6,450 nucleotides of DNA from Thermoleophilia bacterium. GTDB lineage: Bacteria; Actinomycetota; Thermoleophilia; Gaiellales; Gaiellaceae. Position 1 is the first letter of the stretch. Each line of letters starts with the position of its first letter. The stretch covers positions 1-6,450 of the forward strand of contig JAICZB010000147.1 in NCBI GenBank assembly GCA_025933895.1, in the 5' to 3' direction. The position numbers and the translations under genes are program-made. This document shows positions 1-5,259 of this stretch, one piece after another. The notes beneath the pieces were generated by a model. It had not been told where the DNA came from. It saw only the letters and a program-made list of their open reading frames with translations, and searched no databases.

Positions 1-726
1 CCCGACGCGCTCAGCGCGTCCGGCCAGCGCTGGGGGAACCCGCTCTACGACTGGCCCGCGCACCGCGCGACCGGCTACCGCTGGTGGCGCGAGCGCTTCC
101 GGCGCACCTTCGAGCTCGTCGACCTGTGCCGGATCGACCACTTCCGCGGCTTCGTCTCCTACTGGGCGATTCCGGCGCGGCACACGACCGCGAAACGCGG
201 ACGCTGGCGGCCGGGGCCGGGCGCGGAGCTCTTCGAGGTGGTCGAACGCGAGCTCGGCGACCTTCCGCTGATCGCCGAGGATCTCGGCCACATCACCCCG
301 CCGGTCTACCGCCTGCGCGACGAGCTCGGGCTGCCGGGCATGGTCGTGCTCCTCTGGGCGTTCCGCGGCGGCCGGCACAACCCACACCGGCTGGAGAACC
401 ACCGCCCCAGCTCGGTGGCGTACACGAGCACGCACGACACCGACACCGCCGCGGGCTGGTTCCAGGGACTGCGCCCGCGTCAGCGCGCGGCCACCGGTCT
501 CGATCCGAGCGACCCGAGCTGGGGACTGATCGAGCTGGCCTACGAGTCGCGCGCCGCGCTCGCGATCGTCCCGGCGCAGGACGTTCTCGGTCTGGGCAGT
601 GACGCGCGGATGAACCGGCCCGGAGCGACGAACGGGAACTGGCGCTGGCGGCTCGAGCGGGGCGCGCTCACTCCGGCGCTGGCGAGGCGGCTACACGGCC
701 TCGCGGAGCGCCACGGCCGGCTCTAG
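1..726 (+). CDS. malQ: 4-alpha-glucanotransferase (amylomaltase), 3' part
   Basis: This is the C-terminal 241 residues of a GH77 4-alpha-glucanotransferase, entering from the left edge in frame 1. The enzyme moves alpha-1,4-glucan chains between maltodextrins in the cytoplasm. All three GH77 catalytic acids are visible: the nucleophile Asp in RIDHFRG (codon 136-138), the acid/base Glu in LIAEDLG (codon 277-279), and the third Asp in STHDTDT (codon 436-438). The last motif is more often written THDNDT, so Thr replaces Asn here. The fragment is about half of a usual 500-residue enzyme, and its C-terminus, ending in a short helix after NWRWRLE, looks complete. The TAG stop (724-726) lies inside the terminal repeat of the palindrome that follows. 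Identification is firm; the start and any upstream neighbours are outside the window. Confidence 0.95.
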   Translation, partial: PDALSASGQRWGNPLYDWPAHRATGYRWWRERFRRTFELVDLCRIDHFRGFVSYWAIPARHTTAKRGRWRPGPGAELFEVVERELGDLPLIAEDLGHITPPVYRLRDELGLPGMVVLLWAFRGGRHNPHRLENHRPSSVAYTSTHDTDTAAGWFQGLRPRQRAATGLDPSDPSWGLIELAYESRAALAIVPAQDVLGLGSDARMNRPGATNGNWRWRLERGALTPALARRLHGLAERHGRL

Positions 727-893
727 ACGATTGATTCCAAACTGCCGCGGGGCCGGATGACGTCCCTGACACAGCGCGGGATCGCCACGCTCGACCACAG
801 CCCGTAGTGCTGCTACGAACTGTGGACGATCGCGTCGCCCCGCTTGGTCAGTGACGCCCCCGACGGCACGTCACTTTGGAATCAATCGTCTAG
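723..893. repeat. Long imperfect palindrome with perfect 19-bp inverted ends (MITE-like)
   Basis: The ends 723-741 (CTAGACGATTGATTCCAAA) and 875-893 are perfect reverse complements. Further arms pair inward: 743-752 with 858-868 (one bulge), 761-770 with 847-856 (9 of 10), and 776-780 with 839-843. A central hairpin pairs 795-807 with 813-825 (11 of 13) around a short loop. The stop codons of both convergent genes, malQ and the PAP2 phosphatase, fall in the terminal CTAG. There is no ORF that looks real inside and no T-tract as in a classical intrinsic terminator. It could be a miniature inverted-repeat element flanked by TA, or a very long bidirectional terminator/processing hairpin. The pairing is read directly from the sequence; the MITE label is inference. 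Confidence 0.85.
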
Positions 894-1522
894 CGGGTCC
901 GAAGGCGCCAGATCGGCGCGAGCACGGGATCGGTCAGCCGCTGGACCTGCCGGACGAGGAATACGACAGCCGGTCGGGCCAGCCTGGCGACCACGAGTGC
1001 CGCCGCGAGGCCGACGAGGAATCCGCCGCCGATGTCCCCCGGGTAATGCGCGCCGATGAACAGTCGTCCGACCGAGATCACGAGCGCCAGGAAGAGGAAG
1101 ATCCCGCCGGCGACGGCGTCGAACATCAACACGGCGAAGGCGATCGCGAACGTCGCGCTCGCATGGTCGCTCGGGAAGGACGGGTCGTGCGAGCTGATCC
1201 ACGGGTGCGCGATGTGGTGGGTGAGGTACGGTCGGTGCCGGTCCCAGATCGCGGACGAGATCACGCGGTTGATGCCGAGCGCGAGCGCCGCCGAGCCGAG
1301 GGCGCTGACCGCGGCGAGCTTCCACTTCTCGCTGCCGCCCGGCCGCGCGAGCAGCCAGAGGCCCACGGTGATGACGACCATCACGGGGATGCTCACCTTC
1401 TCGATGTCCGAGAACGCGGTCCCGATCGCGTGGTGATCGAGCGAGACGTCGTAGATCGCCTTGTAGAAGCGCCAGTCCAACGGCCGAAGCGTATACGGGC
1501 CGCCCTCGGCGTCTGCGATCAT
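890..1522 (-). CDS. PAP2-family membrane phosphatase, BcrC/undecaprenyl-diphosphatase-like
   Basis: This 210-aa integral membrane protein carries the acid phosphatase signature in order: an Arg-rich RHRP at residues 95-98, PSDH at 117-120, and GRLFIGAHYPGD at 152-163. Arg153, His159 (the family's phosphohistidine nucleophile) and Asp163 are intact. Hydrophobic segments around 45-59, 70-84, 122-134, 137-151 and 164-180 suit a small multi-pass enzyme. Such proteins dephosphorylate lipid diphosphates at the membrane surface, often undecaprenyl diphosphate for cell-wall carrier recycling, but some act on phosphatidic acid or phosphatidylglycerol phosphate; the sequence does not settle which. The ATG at 1522 overlaps the start of the divergent regulator and has no well-placed ribosome binding site. 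A later start is possible, for example the TTG at 1480, preceded on the minus strand by TATACG. The stop lies in the palindrome end. Confidence 0.88.
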   Translation of the reverse strand: MIADAEGGPYTLRPLDWRFYKAIYDVSLDHHAIGTAFSDIEKVSIPVMVVITVGLWLLARPGGSEKWKLAAVSALGSAALALGINRVISSAIWDRHRPYLTHHIAHPWISSHDPSFPSDHASATFAIAFAVLMFDAVAGGIFLFLALVISVGRLFIGAHYPGDIGGGFLVGLAAALVVARLARPAVVFLVRQVQRLTDPVLAPIWRLRTR

Positions 1523-2210
1523 GGTTGCGGTGCAGGTCCTGCTCCTCGCGGAGACGGACGATCCCGCTGCCGGCGGGCTGGCACAGCGGTTGCGCGACGC
1601 CGGTCACGGTGTGCAAATTGCCTCCGCGATCGGTCCGGCGGAGCTGGCGGCGCGTAGCGGGCGGCTCGACGCAGCGATCTTCGACGCGCTCTCGGGCTGG
1701 ACGGTCGGCGAGCTCCGGCGCCGCTTGCCTGACGTCTTGGTCGTCGCGTGGCTGCGCGAGCACTCCGACGCGCAGGTCGGCGAGCTCTTCTCCGCCGGAG
1801 CGGACGACGTCCTGCACCGGGGCATGGGAGCGCGGGAGCAGGTCGCGCGGGTCGCCGCGCTCGCGGAGCGCGCGCCGCGGGCCGGGATCGCGGTGGCGTT
1901 CGGACCGCTCGGGGTCGACCCCGAGCGGGGCGAGGCGACCTGGCACGGCCGGCGGCTCCCGCTCACGCAGCGCGAGCGCGACGTTCTGCATGCGCTCGCC
2001 GAGGCTCGCGGGGCCACGCTGCGGCGCGAGCTTCTCTACCGCCGGGTGTGGGGCTACGCGATGGCTCGCGGCGACAGGGCGGTCGACGTCAACGTGAAGC
2101 GGTTGCGCGACAAGCTCGCGATCGAGGTCGGCGCCCCGATCTCGATCGAGACGGAACCAGGAGTCGGCTACCGGCTGGTGGTCGCCGAGGCCGGCGTAAC
2201 TGCTCTGTAA
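1521..2210 (+). CDS. OmpR/PhoB-type response regulator with degenerate receiver domain
   Basis: The 229-aa protein has a receiver-like domain (about 1-116) followed by an OmpR-type winged-helix DNA-binding domain (about 126-221). The latter includes LTQRERDVL near 148-156, the recognition-helix region RAVDVNVKRLRDKL, and a C-terminal GVGYRL hairpin. In the receiver, Asp55 (IFDAL) aligns with the phosphoacceptor. However, the usual acidic pair is reduced to ETDD at 11-14, the switch Thr/Ser region reads VVAWLREHS, and the invariant Lys of the TKP motif is Arg100 (DDVLHRG). It may therefore be atypically or weakly phosphorylated. No histidine kinase is adjacent in the window. Its position just upstream of a DUF47-pit operon and of a Pho-box-like repeat suggests a role in phosphate control; this is inference. 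The start is uncertain: ATG 1521 has no clear ribosome binding site, and GTG 1530 is an alternative. Confidence 0.88.
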   Translation: MVAVQVLLLAETDDPAAGGLAQRLRDAGHGVQIASAIGPAELAARSGRLDAAIFDALSGWTVGELRRRLPDVLVVAWLREHSDAQVGELFSAGADDVLHRGMGAREQVARVAALAERAPRAGIAVAFGPLGVDPERGEATWHGRRLPLTQRERDVLHALAEARGATLRRELLYRRVWGYAMARGDRAVDVNVKRLRDKLAIEVGAPISIETEPGVGYRLVVAEAGVTAL

Positions 2211-2239
2211 CCGGTTCGTCTCCGCCCTGTAACAGGACT
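2194..2239 (+). promoter_or_regulatory. Pho-box-like operator: 11-nt-period direct repeats
   Basis: GTAAC occurs at 2196, 2207 and 2229, with a weaker GTCTC at 2218, so four units start exactly 11 nt apart. Taken as heptamers, the units at 2205 and 2227 are both CTGTAAC, matching 5 of 7 bases of the E. coli Pho-box half-site CTGTCAT. An 11-nt spacing is what PhoB/PhoP-class winged-helix regulators bind as head-to-tail dimers. The array spans the stop codon of the regulator gene and ends 54 nt before the DUF47-pit start. A possible -10 element, TAGCGT, lies at 2256-2261. Promoter activity and binding by the neighbouring regulator are inferred. Confidence 0.5.
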
Positions 2240-2282
2240 GCGGCCTCGGCACGACTAGCGTCACTTGCGACAGCATCCGAGA

Positions 2283-2287
2283 AGGAG
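2283..2287 (+). promoter_or_regulatory. Ribosome binding site that fixes the DUF47 start
   Basis: AGGAG sits 6 nt before ATG 2294, inside a purine-rich run. The reading frame is open far upstream, through the regulator gene to 1748, so this site decides the true start. Confidence 0.85.
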
Positions 2288-2293
2288 AGAGCG

Positions 2294-2914
2294 ATGCGCC
2301 TGGCACTCGTGCCGCGCACGACCGAGTTCTACGAGCTGTTCGCCGCCGCGGGCCGCGTGGCACATGAGGCGGCTCGGCTCACCGAGACACGCTTTCGCGA
2401 GGTGCCGGAGCCGAGCATTCCGCAGGCCCGTGTCAAGGACCTCGAGCGAGAGGCCGACGAGATCGTCCGCGGTGTCTTCGGGCTGCTCAACACCCAGTAC
2501 GTGACGCCGTTCGACCGGGAGGACATCTCTGAGCTCGCCCGCGCCGTCGACGACGTCGTGGATTACGTGGAGGAAGCCTCGGACCTGCTCGACCTCTACA
2601 AGATCGAGGCTCCGATGGAGCAGGCGATCGAGCAATGCCGGATCCTCGTCGAGGCATGCGCCCAGCTCGAGCGCGCGGTTTCCTCCCTCCGCAACTTCCG
2701 CGGCATCGACGAGGCGATCCTCGAGATCAAGCGGCTCGAGGACGAGGGGGACCGGGTCGCACGCGACGCCATCGCGTCGCTGTTCGAGGACGAGGACGTC
2801 AGCCCGCGGACGATGATCCGCTGGAAGGACGTCTTCGAGGCGCTCGAGCGGGCGATCGACGCGTGCGAGACAGCCGGGCACACCGTCGGCAACATCGTCC
2901 TCAAGAACGCGTAG
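2294..2914 (+). CDS. DUF47 / PhoU-like Pit accessory protein
   Basis: This 206-aa all-helical protein belongs to the DUF47 family, distant relatives of PhoU that are commonly encoded next to Pit transporters. Family marks are visible: KDLEREADEI at about 48-57, TPFDREDI at 71-78, and DDVVDYVEEA at 86-95. The C-terminal stretch holds IRWKDVFEALERAIDACE followed by TAGHTVGNIVLKNA. The acidic E/D-xxx-D patterns resemble the metal-binding motifs of PhoU. Length matches the family (about 205-215 residues). The gene has a strong ribosome binding site and is followed only 9 nt later by pit, so the two are almost certainly cotranscribed. It probably modulates phosphate uptake through Pit at the inner face of the membrane; that role is inferred from family and context. 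The Pho-box-like repeat upstream suggests phosphate-dependent expression. Confidence 0.92.
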   Translation: MRLALVPRTTEFYELFAAAGRVAHEAARLTETRFREVPEPSIPQARVKDLEREADEIVRGVFGLLNTQYVTPFDREDISELARAVDDVVDYVEEASDLLDLYKIEAPMEQAIEQCRILVEACAQLERAVSSLRNFRGIDEAILEIKRLEDEGDRVARDAIASLFEDEDVSPRTMIRWKDVFEALERAIDACETAGHTVGNIVLKNA

Positions 2915-2923
2915 GGAGCCGCG

Positions 2924-4006
2924 ATGAACCCGACACTCGTCGCCGTCGTCGCGGTCGCGCTCTGCTTCGACTTCACGAACGGCTTCCACGACTCGGCGAA
3001 CGCCATCGCCACCAGCGTGTCGACCAGAGCAGTCTCTCCGCGGCTCGCGGTCCTGGGATCCGCGCTCTTGAACTTCGCCGGCGCGTTCCTCTCGCTCAAG
3101 GTGGCGGCGACGGTCGGCAAGGGGATCGTCGACCCGAACGCCGTCACCCTCCGCGTCGTGCTCGCGGGCCTGATCGGCGCGATCGCGTGGAATCTGCTCA
3201 CCTGGCGGCTCGGCCTGCCGTCGAGCTCGTCGCATGCGCTCATCGGCGGCGTCGCCGGCTCCGCGATCGCCGCCGCCGGCTTCGGCGTCGTCCAGTGGCG
3301 CGGCCTCTGGGAGAAGGTCGCGATCCCTGCGCTCGCATCGCCTGCCCTCGCGTTGCCCCTCGCCGCGCTGCTCATGCTCGTCCTGCTCTGGATCGTTCGC
3401 AAGCGGGCGCCGGGGAAGGTGAATCGCGCCTTCAGGCGGCTCCAGCTCCTGTCTGCCGGCTTCGTCGCGCTCACGCATGGCACGAACGACGCGCAGAAGA
3501 CGATGGGCGTCATCGCGCTGGCGCTCGTCGCGGCGAACCCGGGTCAGAGCTTCCACGTCCCCGTATGGGTCATCGTCTCGGCAGCCGCCGCGATGGCAGG
3601 AGGCACCTACGTCGGCGGCTGGCGGATCGTTCGCACACTCGGCCAGCGTGTTGCGAAGCTCGAGCCTCCGCAGGGGTTCGCGGCGGAGACGGCGACCGCG
3701 ACGATCCTCTGGTTCACAGCCCACTTCGGCTTCCCGGTCTCGACCACGCACACCGTCTCGAGCGCGGTCCTCGGCGCAGGAGCGACGTCGCGCTTCTCCG
3801 CCGTGCGCTGGGGGATCGCGGGCAACATCGTCGTTGCGTGGCTTCTCACGCTGCCTGCTGCGGCGCTGGTCGGCGCCGGAATGGAGGTCGCGACCAGGCT
3901 TCCCGGAGGCATCGTCTGGGCGCTGCTGCTCGCGATCGGGCTCGCAGCCCTGCTGGTTCTCGCGCGCCGGCCGCACCCGCGGCCGGCGGCAGCGCCTGCC
4001 GGTTAA
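2924..4006 (+). CDS. pit: Low-affinity inorganic phosphate transporter, PiT family
   Basis: This 360-aa membrane protein of the PHO4/PiT family moves inorganic phosphate, usually as a metal-phosphate complex with protons, across the cytoplasmic membrane. The two inverted halves typical of the family each carry the signature: DFTNGFHDSANAIAT at 16-30 and THGTNDAQKTMG at 184-195. Each half is followed by a Ser-rich re-entrant motif, SSSSHALIGG at 100-109 and FPVSTTHTVSSA at 270-281. About ten hydrophobic segments are present, and the tail is short, basic and Pro/Ala-rich. Length matches the short bacterial Pit form. AGGGAG at 2913-2918 is its ribosome binding site and overlaps the DUF47 stop. 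Some PiT relatives carry sulfate, but the DUF47 partner favours phosphate. The TAA stop lies at the tip of the second palindrome. Confidence 0.94.
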   Translation: MNPTLVAVVAVALCFDFTNGFHDSANAIATSVSTRAVSPRLAVLGSALLNFAGAFLSLKVAATVGKGIVDPNAVTLRVVLAGLIGAIAWNLLTWRLGLPSSSSHALIGGVAGSAIAAAGFGVVQWRGLWEKVAIPALASPALALPLAALLMLVLLWIVRKRAPGKVNRAFRRLQLLSAGFVALTHGTNDAQKTMGVIALALVAANPGQSFHVPVWVIVSAAAAMAGGTYVGGWRIVRTLGQRVAKLEPPQGFAAETATATILWFTAHFGFPVSTTHTVSSAVLGAGATSRFSAVRWGIAGNIVVAWLLTLPAAALVGAGMEVATRLPGGIVWALLLAIGLAALLVLARRPHPRPAAAPAG

Positions 4007-4168
4007 GAACTCGCATCGAAATGAAGCACGGACTGTCCGGCCGCGCTGGTCGGCGCGATCCTGCGTCCTCGGTCGCGCGAATAGCGCTGCTATTCACGCT
4101 TCCTGCGTCCTCGACCCGCACTCGACCATCGCACCCGGCCAGCGCGTGGTCATTCCGAAACGAGTTCT
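4006..4168. repeat. Second long imperfect palindrome between convergent genes
   Basis: AGAACTCG at 4006-4013 pairs perfectly with 4161-4168. Pairing continues through 4016-4024/4150-4158 (8 of 9), 4027-4030/4145-4148, and 4031-4054/4121-4144 (16 of 24). The axis holds a perfect hairpin, GAATAGC at 4079-4085 and GCTATTC at 4089-4095, around a 3-nt loop. The outer ends and the central hairpin share exactly the same axis (4087). With a one-base bulge, the match extends outward through TTA on each side. The end of pit (TAA 4004-4006) and the end of the methyltransferase (TAG on the minus strand, 4167-4169) sit at the two tips. There is no coding content and no T-tract. It could be a decayed MITE-like element or a long bidirectional terminator. 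Confidence 0.75.
4059..4113 (+). repeat. 13-bp direct repeat flanking the palindrome core
   Basis: TCCTGCGTCCTCG occurs at 4059-4071 and again at 4101-4113 on the same strand. The copies are placed almost symmetrically about the palindrome axis. Positions that should be reverse complements are instead direct copies, so this part of the arms cannot pair in the simple hairpin. Confidence 0.85.
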
Positions 4169-4955
4169 AAGCCTGGTCGGTCTTCGCAGCCTGGACGAGG
4201 AACGCCGGCTCCTCGATCGTCAGCGGCCCTTCTTCGCTCAACCGCTGGTGCAGCTCGGCCAGCTCCGCGCGAAAGGCGGAGATCGAGAAGTCCTCGATCA
4301 GCCACGGGATCGCGCGCAGCCGGTAGGCGAACGCTCCCGCGTCGGCGAACGTCGTGGCCGCCGTGCCTGCTTCGGCCACGACCACCCCTAGTCCCGCTTC
4401 CTCGAGTTTCTCGCGTGCGAGCTCCACGTCGAACACCCGCTGCTCCACCGGCGGGAGGCCGAGCGCGGCTCGGTAGCCGTTCGATTCGCCGCCCACCTGC
4501 TGGGTGAGGAACGTCCCACCCGGTCGCAGCACGCGCGCGACCTCAGCCGCGACGTAGCTCTCGTGCCGGGAGACGACGAGGGAGAAGGAGCCGTCGCCGA
4601 ACGGGAGAGCCGGGAAACCGAGTCCCGGCCGCTGGTCGACGTTGTCCGGCACGCCGGCGACGGCGACGACCCCGATCCCGAGCGGCTCTAGCCGGCGGCG
4701 GGCGACCTCCACGTTCGGCGGCCAGGCCTCGGTCGCGACCGTGCGTGCCGGACGGCTGCACAGGGCTGCGAGCCACTCGCCGCCGCCGGTCCCGAGATCG
4801 AGCAGGTCCGGAGCGCGCTCGGCGTGCCGCTCGACGAGCGCCGCGAAGTCCCACCGCGGCGGCTGCGAAACGGCGCGCTCGCCGAGCCAGGAGAAGTCCC
4901 AGCCCTCGACCGGATGCGTCTCCGCCTCGGCGAGCAGCGCGTCGAGAGCCGTCAT
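4167..4955 (-). CDS. Class I SAM-dependent methyltransferase, substrate unknown
   Basis: The 262-aa soluble protein has a Rossmann-type methyltransferase core. Motif I is LLDLGTGGGEW at 51-61, where the Gly-rich loop binds S-adenosylmethionine. An acidic residue at the end of the second strand (Glu76 in ATEAWPPN) would hold the ribose. LPFGDGSFSLVVSRH at 117-131 covers the fourth-strand region, and RVLRPGGTFLTQQVG at 141-155 is the usual post-motif turn. The C-terminal part (about 170-262) is specific to the subfamily and probably binds substrate. The ATG at 4955 overlaps the stop of the upstream 95-aa gene as ATGA, so translation is probably coupled. The frame is open further upstream, but that stretch overlaps the 95-aa gene, which argues for the ATG. 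The substrate cannot be read from the sequence or from its neighbours. Confidence 0.86.
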   Translation of the reverse strand: MTALDALLAEAETHPVEGWDFSWLGERAVSQPPRWDFAALVERHAERAPDLLDLGTGGGEWLAALCSRPARTVATEAWPPNVEVARRRLEPLGIGVVAVAGVPDNVDQRPGLGFPALPFGDGSFSLVVSRHESYVAAEVARVLRPGGTFLTQQVGGESNGYRAALGLPPVEQRVFDVELAREKLEEAGLGVVVAEAGTAATTFADAGAFAYRLRAIPWLIEDFSISAFRAELAELHQRLSEEGPLTIEEPAFLVQAAKTDQA

Positions 4956-5239
4956 TCGTACGGCTGAGGCTCGAGGCCGGTCTCGACCTCGCGGCGGCCG
5001 TCCGCCGCGTAGGCGACGTCGACCGTCTCGTGCTTCCGGTACGAGCCGGCGATGCCGAGCCACATCGAGGCCCAGCGCCAGAAGCCGAGCCGGCCCTCCT
5101 GCGCGAGCGGCCGCGGGAAGACGAGCGATCGTCCCTCCAGCTCGAAATCGCGTCCGGGCAGCTGGCGGACGCCGTTCACGTAGACCTCGAAGACGGGCGG
5201 CACGTGCTCCGGCAGTTCGATCCGCGTGCGCTGCGACAC
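4952..5239 (-). CDS. Conserved-looking small protein of unknown function (95 aa)
   Basis: I do not recognise a named family. The protein is 95 aa with no signal peptide. The first half reads like a small beta-rich domain (FEVYVNGVRQLPGRDFELEG at 17-36, then LVFPRPLAQEGRLGF at 39-53). A Trp-rich stretch WRWASMWLGIAG at 54-65 follows, short and amphipathic rather than a clear membrane helix, then a charged tail. The composition is balanced and not the Arg/Ala/Pro-rich pattern of shadow frames in this DNA. Together with the ATGA junction to the methyltransferase, this supports a real gene. The start is GTG 5239; no in-frame ATG lies close upstream. Its 5' end is 20 bp from the divergent coxB start, so its promoter must lie inside or over the coxB 5' region. 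It may work with the methyltransferase; no function is assigned. Confidence 0.72.
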   Translation of the reverse strand: MSQRTRIELPEHVPPVFEVYVNGVRQLPGRDFELEGRSLVFPRPLAQEGRLGFWRWASMWLGIAGSYRKHETVDVAYAADGRREVETGLEPQPYE

Positions 5240-5245
5240 GCTTCA

Positions 5246-5251
5246 TAGAAT
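5246..5251 (+). promoter_or_regulatory. Candidate -10 element for a leaderless coxB transcript
   Basis: TAGAAT lies 8 nt before the GTG at 5260, with no Shine-Dalgarno sequence between. That spacing puts the expected transcription start at or next to the GTG, as in the leaderless mRNAs common in actinobacteria. No convincing -35 is visible. The site shares the 20-bp gap with the start of the divergent 95-aa gene. Confidence 0.4.
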
Positions 5252-5259
5252 GCCTCTGC

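Noticed and set aside
723..893. Classical rho-independent terminator between malQ and PAP2
   Set aside because: The stem is far longer and more interrupted than usual, and no T-run follows on either strand; a terminator role remains possible but not of the standard type.
882..2363. Long minus-strand open frame of 493 codons
   Set aside because: It lies antisense to the regulator and across the PAP2 gene in another frame. Its product is Arg/Pro/Asp-rich with no domain pattern, typical of shadow frames in GC-rich DNA.
2261..3976. Minus-strand open frame of 571 codons opposite DUF47 and pit
   Set aside because: The composition is almost entirely Arg, Asp, Glu, Ala and Gly, with no recognisable fold. 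Both plus-strand genes carry clear family signatures.
723..4168. Homology between the two palindromes
   Set aside because: The only resemblance seen (TTTGGAATCA versus TTTCGGAATGA) is short and lies in opposite orientation relative to the ends, so it is probably chance.
2635..4170. Plus-strand open frame of 511 codons overlapping pit
   Set aside because: Its product is an Arg-rich frame shadow of pit; the pit frame has the PiT motifs and a good ribosome binding site.
4642..5259. Extension of the coxB frame far upstream of GTG 5260
   Set aside because: This stretch is antisense to the methyltransferase and the 95-aa gene and has shadow composition. The signal peptide begins right at GTG 5260.
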